From Nectonema munidae (lineage: Eukaryota > Nematomorpha > Nectonematoida > Nectonematidae): DNA of 64,000 nucleotides. The stretch spans positions 124,001 through 188,000 of the forward strand of contig JAUIRK010000936.1 in assembly GCA_030549495.1 (NCBI GenBank). Direction: 5' to 3'. Positions 11,605 to 24,900 of this stretch are shown one piece after another. Position numbers and translations under genes: made by a program. A model generated the notes under the pieces. The model saw nothing but the letters and a program-made list of their open reading frames with translations, was not told the origin of the DNA and made no database searches. Numbering within the stretch: position 1 is the first letter of the stretch; each line of letters starts with the position of its first letter.

Positions 11605-12420
11605 TTACACCTCTATGGGTTTGTGTGGTTGAAATGGTGTTTTTGTTTCGCAAGCTTCCTTTTTTTGTTTGGGGATAGCAGAGCAAGAAACAGAGAGAAG
11701 GGAGAAAAGATCTCAGCGCCCTCTCTGCTTTGTCCTGATTTTCTCATTGAATAAAATAGTTGAGATTTGTTAGGGTTGAAAAAATGGGTTTATAATATGA
11801 AATTTATCTTTATAAAAATAATGATTTCGATCTAGATTGAGTATGAGGGTTTGTTAATTATGAAAGGGTTGAGTTAAATGTTGGTGTTTCAGATGTATGA
11901 AATTTGGAAATAAAAGTGATATTAAAGAATTGTTAGATTTGATAAAAAATAGAAATTGAATTAATTATTTTTTTTATGAAGATTTTGGTATTTGGTGATT
12001 AAGTGAGGGAAGGGAGAGATTATAAGATAAAAAATGGAAGAGAGTATAGAAATGTGGAATGTATATGTGATTTGAGAGATGTAAATTGTGAAAATTTAAT
12101 AATTTATTTTGTGAATAAAATATTGTTTTGTGTGTTTTTATAGAATTAGTGTATATAAATTTTATTAAAATTCATAAATTTTTAGAAATTTTTTATATTT
12201 CGAAATCTATGAAAAGTGTCATTATTATAGATAAATGAAATGATTTATATTATAATTGTTAGATTGAGATTTTATGTTTTGTGGTTTTAGATTATCTAAA
12301 ATAATATTGAATTTTTGATATTTAGGTTTTTGTAGTTTAGTTATGGTCGGAATGGGTGTTTAAAAGTGATATTAAAATAATAAAAAAATTAAGATTATTA
12401 AAATTTGAAAATATTTATGT
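10985..12420. other. Compositional anomaly: GC-rich, A-poor block then C-poor block
   Basis: From about 10985 to 11700 the plus strand is rich in G and T with G+C near half, in a genome otherwise strongly AT-rich. From about 11760 to 12420 the plus strand is almost free of C while G stays common. The two blocks share a strand bias (G over C) and touch each other, which suggests a single inserted unit. No termini were found. Confidence 0.55.
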
Positions 12421-12460
12421 AATTCATCATATGTAGTAAGACGCGTAATTCGTTTTCGTT

Positions 12461-12661
12461 TCATATGTTTAGATCTTTTGACTGCAGGATCTTGTTTGTT
12501 TTGTTTAATCTTTGTATCAAATCATTCCAAAGAATTGCGATAACATTGCACTCACCGTTTCCACTTTCCTGTTTAATTTTGTGCATCTGTCCTGTATTTA
12601 TTTCCTGGCTATTATAGATATCAGAGAATTTCTTATTTTTTGAAAGCCCACACAGCATCAA
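12461..12661 (-). pseudogene. hAT transposase fragment (ZMYM1/TTF-type), short relic
   Basis: The 66-codon frame contains ILWNDLIQRLNKTNKILQSK, similar to the conserved W-N-x-x-L-x-R-x-N-K-x-x-x-x-LQ stretch of hAT transposases annotated as zinc-finger MYM-type protein 1-like. No other part of the transposase and no terminal repeats were found. Recognition rests on one motif. Confidence 0.4.
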
Positions 12662-12841
12662 AATGTCCTGATCATCCTTTTTCCGATATACAGTTGACGA
12701 GACAAGAGTGACCTAAAGATGAATTTTGCACCTTCCATCTATAAATAAAAGCAGCAAATTTATGTTGTATAAAAGTTTTTTACAAAAAATACTTTTCTAC
12801 CTTCTTCATCATCTCCAAATAGTTTCAACAATTTCATCTTC

Positions 12842-12965
12842 TATAGTTAGCTCTTAAAATAGAGAAAATGCATCAAATAGTAACTCCTCACTCCTTGCAC
12901 GAGGCCCTTTAGTGTGCAAGGCTCTAAAATGGTGTCAACCAGGCTTAAAACCGGGCCTGTGTGTG
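12842..12965 (+). repeat. Dispersed repeat, copy 2 (unknown family)
   Basis: Partner of 4128-4350, sharing three ordered blocks. This copy is more compact. It holds two inverted GC-rich pieces (GCACGAGGCCC and CCGGGCCTGTG). Confidence 0.45.
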
Positions 12966-15048
12966 ACTCGTTTTACATAAGCAGCACATACATCTCCACT
13001 AACAAAATAATTTTTGTTCCCTTCTTGCTGTGAAAATCAAGATATCTGTGCAAAATGAAGTGCATTTTATACCGATGGCAGAATAAAATAAATAATGTTA
13101 AAAATAATATCGTAGAAAGATTTAATCATTTATTCCACATTTCTCACTGATTCGTTAAATATGTTCCTTTTAGTGTTGCCTGAGAAGAATACTTTCTATA
13201 AAGTGGTATTTTTTAAAAGGTTTTGCAATTCTGCATATAATGTGTAAATTTGTGATTTGTAAAATGCAGCACTAATTGATGTAGTGATGAATGTTTTTTC
13301 TTTCACAATGCAGGTTTATTTTAGAAATGACTCCCATATTCTATTGGTTCCATTTTCCTTCATTACCATGCCATTTTTAGCAAGGTAGGTGGTGTATTTT
13401 ACTTTTGCATTTATCATAAATGCCTTTTTGTTTACATAACTAACTGGTGTATTTTCTCATTTCAACGCGCTGCTAAAATCAACTAACGGCATATCATTTA
13501 GGTATTTTATTTTATGTAAATCTTTTTGTCTTACTTAGTTAAACGTTTCTGGTAATTTTTCTACTTTATATTTATAAGTCTCTTTCGTAAATCTTACATT
13601 ACTATAAAGACATAAATATAAAATTCTTTTGATCTTCTACTATTTAATTTACTTATATTAAATATCTATATTGTTAAATCCTGAAATCATGATGTTTTAT
13701 TTAGTGTGATGGCGTGTGTTGCTGTTGCTTCTAAATGATCAAATAAGCAAAGCAACTAAAACTATTATAGGATGAAAAGTTGAATTTTTCTTGTTTCATT
13801 CATAAAAACATGTAAAACTGACGAACAAAACAAAACTGCTATCTTCTTGGATACTAATCTCGATTGGGGAAACGAAAGGGTATACGACGATTCGAATAAA
13901 TTTCGAGTATCATAACTCGGTTCTCAAACACCTCGTGCTTCGTACAAATCCCCGTTTTCTAACAAACGAACCGCAAAAGCGAAAGTGCTTAGGTGAAGTA
14001 ACAGAAAATTATTCATTCTCTCAGTGCCAAGTATTATGATTACACGCGCTTTGTGTTTAGCACTTTGCAGTGAGTTGTCTATAGTTTCATATAATAAAAA
14101 ATTCTTGCAAATATATCAGTAGTACCTGTGAATCAATTTAAATCCTTTCTTATGAGAAAAATTGTTTCGGTGTTCGAGAACCGAGGTATGAGTGTATAGG
14201 ACAGGCCTATTCAGCATATGGCATGCGTTCCAAGTGTGGCACACGGACCAACTAACATTGACACACATACCTCTATTAACAAAAAGTAAAGGTAAATTTT
14301 GTTTATGACTATATTTTTAGATGTGACATCATAATAGTTAAGTTACATCGTTCCTGTTTTTATGATCTATTAAACTATTTCAATTCGGAAGTTAGCTGTA
14401 CAATAAAATGTGGTTGTTAATGCTGTAGTGCAGAACTACCATCCGGCGTCAATTTTAATTCGTTATATCAGGACGGACATAAAACAGATAAAATTTGTGA
14501 ATAAAAATGCTTTATTTCAAATAGTACAAACACTTTATATCACACATAGTGTATTAAACATGTTGCCCACATGTAAATCGAATTTATATTCACACACAGG
14601 CGTCAATAAAAGATATAAGTACATGTAATTATTAGGTGAATTTAAAAGTCATGATAATAAAAATAAAATTATTACGCGTCTTTAAGAAAGTCTGCGATCT
14701 TCTGCTGTTTTACAACACTGTTGAACTTCGTCATAATATCATCTGTTAACTCCGCAATACGATTGAAATAAAGTTCTTCAAAACCATTGTCTCTTATCCC
14801 TTTGAGGACCAACATTTTGAAGAGGATTCGTCTGCTTTCTTTTTCAATGGAATTTTATATATTCAAAGCAGACGATTTTCATTTCTTGGGTCACTGGAAG
14901 TTCCACTTCCTCAAAGTGTTAAACATACAAGAACTTCTAATACATCTGTAAACTTCCATGGTTTGAGAGGAGCTACGTTATATAATGTTAATTTATGATG
15001 ACTTTGTGGCTTAAGACGCTTGGAAAATAGTAAGGCTCTTTATTTTAA

Positions 15049-15178
15049 CCCATTAAGTCCCAATGTTCCCATTTGGTAACATAAGTAATTTTATCTTATT
15101 CTGTTTTTTTCAATGACTTTGAATAAAAATCGTCTGCGTTTTTTTAGATATCGTCTGATTTCTATGCTACTTAATGGG
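15049..15178. mobile_element. piggyBac-type MITE (130 bp)
   Basis: The element is bounded by TTAA on both sides (15045-15048 and 15179-15182), the target site used by piggyBac elements. It starts CCCATTAAGT and ends with the exact inverse ACTTAATGGG. No coding capacity. Confidence 0.85.
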
Positions 15179-15928
15179 TTAAACATAAAGGGGGATATTT
15201 GGAGAAGTAAAGCAAATTGTTTCGTTATATGTGGAATTTCTTTATAACTGACTTCGTTATAAACAGATTTCTTTGTAGTTGGTATAGTATTACTTTTAGT
15301 AAAAAAATATCAGAAAAATCATTTTTACGATACAAAATTATAAATGTTAACAAAAGATAGCCAAATTTAAAGTATGTTTCACACATGGCGCACCACCGGA
15401 GGGGGGGGGCGAGAAAAGCCATTTTATTGCCATTTTTATTTTAGTATATAATTTTTGTGAGAGAAAAAATAGATTTACTCAATAGGTTTCCAAGTTTATC
15501 TTTAATCTGCTTATTTTCTTGAATAAATGTAATCACTAAATTGGTAACTTTTTGTCACTATTACGCTAATTTAAATCATTATTTTGGTAACATTGGGTTA
15601 TTTTTAATTTGAAATATTTCATTTGAAGCTTAATTTTATATAATCAGGTACGATATAAAATTTTCACAGGCTGTAAAAAATTATTTTCCAAAAATAAAAT
15701 GACCTTCCACATTCTCAAACATTGTTCAGAAAGACGAAGTGTTGTTCATAATTTTTTCAGAGTATTAATTTTTCATTAGCCGTGCTTATTCTAAAAGATT
15801 ATCTGATTTGAGGCATGACTAATTCGTTATGAAAAATAATGTCTATTTCAAGGTCATTCAATGTATTAGTACTACCCATTTTCTTACGCAAAATACCTTT
15901 GATTCATTTTTTATTTTCTTAGTTTTAC

Positions 15929-18900
15929 ATGGAGAAGTATTCGGAAACCTCGCTCAATGACACAGCGTATCCTGATATTCTCTACCACATTGGCAAAACA
16001 CCATTAGTCAAATTGAATAAGATTGGGCTTGAAGCTGGAGTTGAATGTGAAATTCGTATACTTTTAATTTTGCACTTTCATTAATTTTTTTTAAATTTTT
16101 TTAGAATTATTTTTTTATTATATTTTATACATCTATAAATATACCATTTCTATGATTGCATTCATGCCAGTTTTCTAAGGCAAAACTTAACTTTGCAAAA
16201 CATTAACAAGACCATAAATCTAGTACTATTATATTACATACTAACGTAATTAGTTCTATCGCTGAAATTCGATGCTAACTTTTTTTCAAAATAAGCTCCC
16301 ATGACCCACCATTACCGACGTATTTGAGATGCCTAACTGTTAGCGTCATTGGCATCTGTAAAATCAACTAACAAATATAAGCATCACGTTTGCACTCAAT
16401 GTTACGCTCACTTCATCTTACTTCGCCAAATAATAGCCAACACAGTTACGCTTAGCAATGGGAAATCCAATCTATATTTTTATGGCATATTCAATCGGAT
16501 ACACTAGAAAAAATTTTAAAAAGTTGTGAATTAGCCTATTAAAAAATTCTAAAAACAAATTAAAATAATTCTAAAATTAAAAAAAATTTTCTAAACTTTT
16601 TTTTAAATTTTTTAAAGATATTTATGCTCAACCCTAAGGTTACAACTTGCAAAAATAAATACTTTGCCAATTAATCACATAGCCACAAAAAAAAAATTTT
16701 TGTTTGGTGACTTGACTTTTTTAACAAAAGTTAAACATATCTGGTTTGCTGAGTTCAAATTTATAGTTCTTTTTATCTTTATCAGGTCAGATTTTTTGTT
16801 TGAGTAAGATTGAAGGTAGTTAACACATAAACTCTCTTTTTAATAATACTTAAAAAAATTCTGTTAAATAAAAACTTTATATAATTATATAATATATAAA
16901 AATATAACTTAAAAAAGATAGAATATGCGTTTATAGAACACGTGGTTATAGGCTAAAATTTTTTTAAATGCGACCTGATAAACAAAAATGTATATAATAT
17001 TTGCTTTAAAAAGATTATTTTAAGATAAAATTCATGCTCTTAATTTAATCACCAAACATTGATATAATAATTACCGACTGATCGGTATTCGACTAAAGTT
17101 CTTATCGGTGCATCTCTAGTTCCAAGCATATTTTTAAGTGTTCACTATTCTAAACAAACAACTTATACCGAATATCAATGTTAATTTACATCAGGGGCGC
17201 ACATCCAGGGGTGGGGCGAAAAGCCTATTCGCCCCCTCCAGGGTTGGGGTCAATTATAATTATAATTGCATAATTGAAAATTAATTACAATTACACCGTA
17301 ATTGTAATTGAAAAAAGATTGGAGACATAATTGAAATTATAATTGTAATTTGAGCCTTGTAATTGAAAATGTAATTGTAAATGAAATTTATAATTGACCC
17401 CAACCCTGGCCCGCTCCCAATAATTTTGGATTTTTTAAACTAGTATATATGCGTTATGTAATTAAAATATTTTCGCTGGAAATATAGTTTTTAAATTTCA
17501 TCAATTTTGTTAAAAAAAATATAAAGTAGTTTTATAAATTTACGTATGCGCTCTATACACTGTATATTAAAGGATTGCTTGAATATTTGCTCTTACGTGG
17601 TATTTCCAGACCAGTAATTTTGAAAATTGCAAACAAAAAATGTCACCCCCAATAATTTTGAGGATGTGCAGTGTGCACCCCTGAACTAGACATGCAAATG
17701 TTTGATGTATTGATTTTCAATTTTTTCAATTTTATATCTTTTTTATGTCATTAAAAACTTGTTTGGCTTAACGGTTGAGTTTCAGACACAAATTCTTTTA
17801 AAATAAAATTTAAAAATTATAAAAAAAAGTTTGCCCCCCGCCCTCTCCAATAATTTTAAGGATGTAAAACTATAGAACAATTTAGGCGGTTACATATATA
17901 CATAAAGTTTAAAAAAATGTGTCGGAGTCGTACAAAAAATCTATTGAACTTTTTTGTTCTTTGAAAAAAGAGTCGGATAGTAAATTGTCGGATTATTAAG
18001 GGTCCGATTAAAAAATTGACGTCTTAACAAAGGATACGATACCCCTGTTATAATTTTTTTAAATAGTTATTATGTATAGAATTGTGAAATGTATGATCAA
18101 TAAAAGTAAAATTGTTCACTGCATTTAAGTTGCAAAATGTGAATTCTTCAACCCTGGAGGAAGCATAAAAGACAGGATTGCTAGAAGAATGATAGAAGTA
18201 GCTGAGAGCGCTGGCAAAATTATCCGTGGAAAGCATGTCATCATTGAACCCACTTCGGGAAATACTGGTAATGAAATCTCCGTAATTTCATTCATTCTTT
18301 ATTTCTCTTTTGCTTGTAAAATTTGTAAATGCTTAACCACACAAATGTGATAGTGCGCCAGAATATCCGCTATTCCGAGTAAACACTTTTCTAGTATCTC
18401 TTCTTTTTTAGTGTGACTATTTTTAAAACTTTTATCCCCTAGTTATTTCTTTCGCTCGTGACGAACAAATCCTTGAAATTTAAGTTGCCTTTATTTAATC
18501 TTCAAATATTTTTATTACCATTTTAACCGATAAATTGTATGATAAATAACTTTCTTGTATCAAACTCTAAATAATTTAGTTTTACATATAATTGTTGCAA
18601 ATTTTAGAGAAAAATTTAAATATGTGTAGCTTGTAAAAATAACTAAAAACAGTCTATATTTCTCGTTTGGATTTTTAAACGCATCTTTTTGGTTTAACCT
18701 ATCAATAATGAAAGTTTAAATACCTTTAAAAACCATTAATAAAATATGGTTTCATATTGCTAAAATATTGAGTTTAAAGAAAAGAAAAAGCATGTGCAAA
18801 TTGGGTATTTTTAGAATCTTATATTTTTTAAACGTCTTGTTAGATTTTGAAAAAATAAATATGAAACGTGAAAAGATTTTAAAATTAACCTTTATTTTTA

Positions 18901-21900
18901 AAGTTAACTCTTATTGAGTCAGTGAGATTTTTGTCAGTTCAATGTATGCAGTCAAGGGTAAAAAAGATGCGAATGGTAAAGTGAAATTAATAGAGGCGTA
19001 TATAACAATAAAGAAGACCACACTGAAAGTAATTTATAATTTATAAATTTTAACTAACTAAAACATAATCAATAGGTATACTCAACACTCAACACTGTGA
19101 TAACAAAAATTCCTCCTTTCAAATCTTAGAAACAAAATTTTCTAAATGGAACTTATGAGGCGCTTGGCTGAGAACTTTCACTTGTACGGGCACAAGGAAC
19201 TATCTTGAAGGGAGGCACTTGGTTCTAAAGTGGTACGCGCTCGGCACATATTGCTTCCTTGGAATGGTTATATCATGCTTGTGTACGCCAATAAAATGTA
19301 TGGTTATTTTTTGATCTATGGGCATTACAATTGTTTTTCAAAAATACTGTTTTTCTTATTTTTGAGTCGATAATAGTTAAAAGTATTTCAGTCTAAAACA
19401 GATTTATGTTGCTATTTATAGGGAAAGACCATGAATACATTGATTCAAACTTTTGACAGTAAATACAACTTACAAAATTCCAACAAAGCGCCTCCCTCTC
19501 TTACCCAAGACGGTGTAGTAGGAAAACCAGGCCTTACTCACATCCTATAAATATAAATTTTAAGGAGACATGATAAACAACTTTAGGAGCTTAAGACTTA
19601 TTAGATTCTGGCTTTAAATTTGGTGACGCTTTTTTATGCTGCATTTTAACCATTTTTTTTTCTATTTTTAAAGGAATTGGACTTGCTTTGGCTTGTGCTG
19701 TCAAAGGTTATCGTTGCATCATTGTTCTCCCTGAAAAAATGAGCAATGAGAAGGTTTTTTTTTCTTCAAAATCCTTCCATAAACTAAACTTGTTTGTATT
19801 TTTTCGTTAATTTCTCTTGAAATTCATCACTTATAGTCTTTTATTAAGTATTGCAAATTATTACTTTTCAAAATTTTTATGATTTTATAGTTTGGGGGAA
19901 ATTCAATTGGAATTAGCTAAAATTTGTAAAAGGCTGTTTCAATTGAAACAAAAATAAATGCTGATTTTTCTATTTTAAATTAGAAGAAAAAATTTTATTT
20001 TAGAACTAGACGGTCCCTGTGTTTGTCTCTCGCTTCGCTCGAGACGTAGGATTCTAGATACTCTTAATCTAGGACTGTGATTCTAGGACGTGTGACAGAT
20101 CATTGCTACTGTGATTCTAGGACGTGTGACAGATCATTGCTACTGTGATTCTAGGACGTGTGACAGATCATTGCTACTGTGATTCTAGGACGTGTGACAG
20201 ATCATTGGTACTGTGATTCTAGGACGTGTGACAGATCATTGATACTGTGATTCTAGGACGTGTGATAGATCATTGGTACCTTTTATCTAGGACGTGTGAC
20301 AGATCATTGGTACCTTTAATCTAGGTCCTGTTAAAGATCATTGGTACCCCTAATAATCATTAAATCATCTAAAAAGATCATTGGTACCACTTATAATAAT
20401 CATTGATATCGCTCTTAAAGAAATCCCCGTTTCAAGTAAATTTTCAAAAAAAAATCATTTTTTTTTCTAAACAATGCAAAATAATCGAATAAAACATTGA
20501 AATTATTAAATAGAATGATAAGGGGATTCAAAAATGTAAAATACTTGTATATTTGTTATGTATATGGAAATCATATTTTGAGCCCGCTGAAAAGGCCTGA
20601 AAAATCGAAAAATTGAAAAATAAAAAAATTAAAATTTAAAAGGTATTCTGATAGAGTTTGATAGCTGATTCAAATATGTAATTTGTTTGAAATGAATGAA
20701 ATATTTTTTAATTTTTTTTTAGCTAAAGTTGGATTTTTTGTCATTTTTTCAAGTTCAAAGGCTAAAAAAAGTATTTAAAAAATGTTTAATTTAAAATATT
20801 TTTACATTTTCGTAATCAGTATAAAATTTCATTTAAAATGAGATATTAAAATCGAAAATTGGATAAGTTTGAAATTTTTGAAAATTTTGTAGGGGGTTGA
20901 ATTTTTCAAAAAATAAAAAAAAATTTTCAAATTTTTCTAATAGTATTTTAAATATCAATTATATATTATGAATGTTCAAAAAAATTGAAAAAAAAGTTTA
21001 ATCTTCATTTTACAGTAAAATATTTTGAAAAATAGAAAACTGTGTATTGTTCAAGGGTTATAAAAAAATTTTTTGAATTTATTTGAAAACTAAAAATAAT
21101 TCAAAAATGTAGATAAAAGGATGTTTTAAGATAGGATGGTTTAAAATGATTTTAAAAAAATTTTCGATAAAGTTTTGTTTCAAAGTTAAATTTTCAAAAT
21201 TTTGAAAAAATTTTTTTTTTAAAAATAAATTTTTTTTTTTCAAATTTTTTCAATGTTGTGTTTAAATATAGTTATATTTTATGAATGTGAAAAAAAAATT
21301 GAAAAAAAAAATTTAATCTTCATTTTACAGCTAAAATATAGTGAAAAATGGCAAAATTGTGCCTATTGTTCAAGGGCTGATAAAAAAAAATTTTGAATTT
21401 GTATCAAAACTAAAAATAATTCAAAAATGTAGGTAAAAGGATGCTCTTTAAGATAGGCATGGTTTAAAATATTTTTAAAAAAATTTCTCGCATAAACTTT
21501 TCTTTTAAAGTTAAAATTTGTGATTTTTGACCCAAAATTTTCTAAAAATTTTTTAAAATCAAAAAAAATATATCAAAAATAAATATTTTTCAAAAATTTC
21601 AATTATTAGAATAAAATATATCTCAATCTGCATCTAATGATAAAAATATTTAAAAAAAATCATTTTTAGTTTTTGAGTAAAATTTGATTAAAAATGTTAA
21701 AATTTCGATTTTTGAGACGCAATTCTGAAAAATAAAAAAAAATTTTAGAATTTTTTTTGTCAATTATTATTCACACATATAACTACTTGTATAAAAAAAA
21801 ATTTGAAAAAAATATTTGGTAACACGAAAATGGCGTTTTTTCATACTCAGGTACAGGTCATTGACCTCACTTTCAGGTCATGTCACCTTCAGATTCAGAA

Positions 21901-24900
21901 GCAAAAATAAGGTAGGTCTATATAAAAAAAAATTTCAAAACCCTCTTTAATCACAAAGAAATTTTTGAAAAACTGGAAAAAAAAGTTATGGCGAATATAT
22001 ATACACTTATACTTTTTTTCCTTGCAATCTTTATAATATAAGATAAAAATATAAACACAAAGTAATGCAAAGATATAAAAAGATGGTGCGCCAAAATATT
22101 GATAATTTTTTCAAAGAAAATTTAAAAAGCCAATCTGGCTATTTGGTTATTCTTGCGATTACAATGTCTGAGTCCAAAATTTGTATTTTTTTAGCTGAAT
22201 ATAAACCAAAATTTCTTTTAAATTAATGAAAAGTAAAATAATGTTCTATAATAAAGTTTGTATAAAAAAATTTTAAAATCACCCGCAGAATTTTTTCAGT
22301 TACAAAACTGCCACGCAACAACTCTTGAAAGATTTTCATTGTTGAATAATCTATGTAAAGTAAAAAAAATTTGAAATATATTTAATAAACTATTATAACA
22401 CCACGATTTATTTAATTTCTACATAATTTTAAATTAGTATATTTTTTTAAAACTAAATAATTGTGATAGACATGCAAAAGATCCTTTTTATACAATATAA
22501 AAAAATTTCTAATAAGTCAAAAATTTCTTCCAATAAGTACAAATTTTTTGCTTATAAAATCAACAAAATAGAATATTTAGGCCGAAATTAGATTGTCCTG
22601 GTAATCTAAGTTCTCAAAAATACACAATAATAACAAGAAGTGAGAAAAAAACAAACTGAATTTTAGATTCTGCATAAAATCATGTTCAATTTTATGTAAA
22701 CTAACACTTTTGAGTGACGAAAAAATAATTGATATTTTTAAGTTCTCATAAAATGTAAAAGCCTTTAAATATTATCACTATTGGTTTTAGATTCTACGAG
22801 TTTGGGGGAATTTATGTATAAGAAAAGTATAAATAACCTAGAACAGATTGAAAAGGAACATGTTTTTTATAGGAAGCAGTGCTATATATTTTGGTATGAC
22901 ATCGTCACGAGTCAATGATTTATATTTTTATTTATCAAATATTTTTTTTTATTATTATTTTTTGTGAAATTTTCTCTTTCTTTCTAGATCATAAGTCAAA
23001 TTGTCTTGAAACATCTGCTTCATATACACCAATGCATTTTTTTCAAATTAATTTTAAATGCACGCTACTTTTTATATTTTTATTTTACCTTGTTCTTCAT
23101 TTTTACTTTTAAATTTTATTTTAAACGTGTTTTTTCAATCATTATATCAATATAATCATAAACAAACAAAAAGCCAATGGAAAAAATGTCGATAGTTTTA
23201 ACGTCAACCGTCATAATGTCGACATTTCATCATGTAACTTAAAATATGTTCAACTCAACGAAAGACTTATAAAACTAGTCAAAAAGTTTGACCTCAATCA
23301 AGGATTGATGTTTTTGAAAGCCGGTGCTCATACTTTGTGGCAACCTAGAAAAATTGCTGAACTTTTTTTTTATAAGATTTTTATTTTTTATATTTTTTTT
23401 TCAATAAAATTATAGTTTATAAAATTTAGTTTTGAATAATAATTTATAGCACAAGTTATAGCATTAATAGTAGAAATACTATAAAAAATTACTTGCGTCG
23501 ACATTATTTCACATTTCAACAAATGTTGAAATTCCGACTGTCTGTATTTTGCCTGTCACCATTCAAAGTCTCGACATTTTGTCTGTCGACAACATGCTGT
23601 TTATCGCCATTTTGTCTGGCAATCCAATATTATAGTGTTCAAGTTAGTTCTCTTCTTTATTAACATTTGAAAAGTTAAACTTATAAACTTTTGTTTTATT
23701 TTGAACAAATAAATAATAATAATAAGAGAAAAATTTATTAACTTTAAAAAATTAAATTTTCATTAAACTATTTCCCCCTCCCTTCACAAAAGTTCTTGCC
23801 TCGCTTTGAAGTGGCGCCTCTCGCTTTGTAAAACGCTAAATTGTTGTCAATGTAATTAGATTTTGTTCCATTTATACAGGTTGATGTATTGAAAGCTTTA
23901 GGCGCAGAAATAGTAAGAACGCCAACAGAGGCAGCATCTCATTCTCCTGAGTCGCATATCGGCGTTGCCAACAGACTTTCCCGCGAAATACCAAATGGTG
24001 TTATTCTTAATCAAGTATTCCATTTTTCTTCTTTATAGATGTGACTTCAAGACCTTTACTCGGGGTTGTGAAATCGGATGCAAAATATCCAACTCCGACT
24101 TCTAGTTTTTACAAAAATTCGTCTCCGGCTCCAAACACTTCAAAACTTAATAAATTTAAAGCAACAACTCTTCGATTAAAGAGGAAATTATTTTTTTAAT
24201 TATTTAAATTAAAGCACTTAAAAATTATTTTAATTACTTAAAAAATTTCGCTTCGACTCCAACTGTCAAATTTTATTAGATACGTACTCAACTGAATTAG
24301 ACTCCGCAACCCTACCCCTAATTATGCAATTCAGTACCCCTGTAAATAATATTTCTTCACTTTTTCAAATAAAAAAAGAAACTTAATTATTATTAGCGTG
24401 TATACAAAAATTTAATGTATTCTACCATTTTTATAGGTTAAATTTACTTTAATCCCTTGAAAAAGTGGCCAAAAGATAGAGCTGCTGGAAAATAGGCATC
24501 CTGTTCGCAAAACACGACCGGGTAGTGTGATATTAATGAGATTTCTATAAATAGAAAGTGTCGTGATATATCTAAAAATTTACAGCCTTTTTTTAGGATT
24601 CATTCATAAATAAAAATATTAAAATGCATGCTTAATCCTCATTTAATAATATTTTTTGAAATATACGAACACTTAAGATTTTTTAAAAAGCCTTTCCTAA
24701 AAAAATGGGGGAAATGTCTTGCTTTTGTTAGGCATAAAAAACACACAGGATTCTTTTCGGGGGGGGGGCTTGGAATAAGGTACTTTATTCTATAATTTAT
24801 ATACATAAAAAATCAATTTATTCAAAATATCAGTGTAATGAGGGGGCAGGGGTCGTGAAATGTGTCTAGCATAAATTATCATCAAATTTTTGCGATAATC

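Larger units (their letters stand above)
12662..15922. other. Region upstream of CBS, non-coding with repeats
   Basis: Holds a second copy of the dispersed repeat (12842-12965), an inverted repeat around CGTCTGCTTT...AAAGCAGACG (about 14828-14873; a related piece lies near 30975-31015), and a piggyBac-type MITE (15049-15178). The CBS promoter and any 5' untranslated exon should lie here, but I cannot place them. Confidence 0.5.
16056..18129. other. CBS intron with a nested MITE pair
   Basis: AT-rich intron. It contains a MITE (17192-17683) with another MITE (17239-17408) inside it. A degenerate sequence at 17829-17865 resembles the outer MITE's right end. Nothing else recognised. Confidence 0.6.
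19754..23879. other. CBS intron with minisatellite, tandem duplication and MITE
   Basis: This 4.1-kb intron holds a 34-bp minisatellite (20076-20405), a two-unit tandem duplication of about 315 bp (20900-21530), long A/T homopolymer runs, and a MITE candidate with modular ends (23173-23620). No open frame of note. Confidence 0.6.

Noticed and set aside
10985-12420. Nuclear copy of mitochondrial DNA
   Set aside because: Strand bias is suggestive, but the GC-rich half and the frames show no mitochondrial protein or rRNA that I could recognise.
20076-20405. CRISPR-like array
   Set aside because: Units are tandem without variable spacers and the context is a eukaryotic intron.
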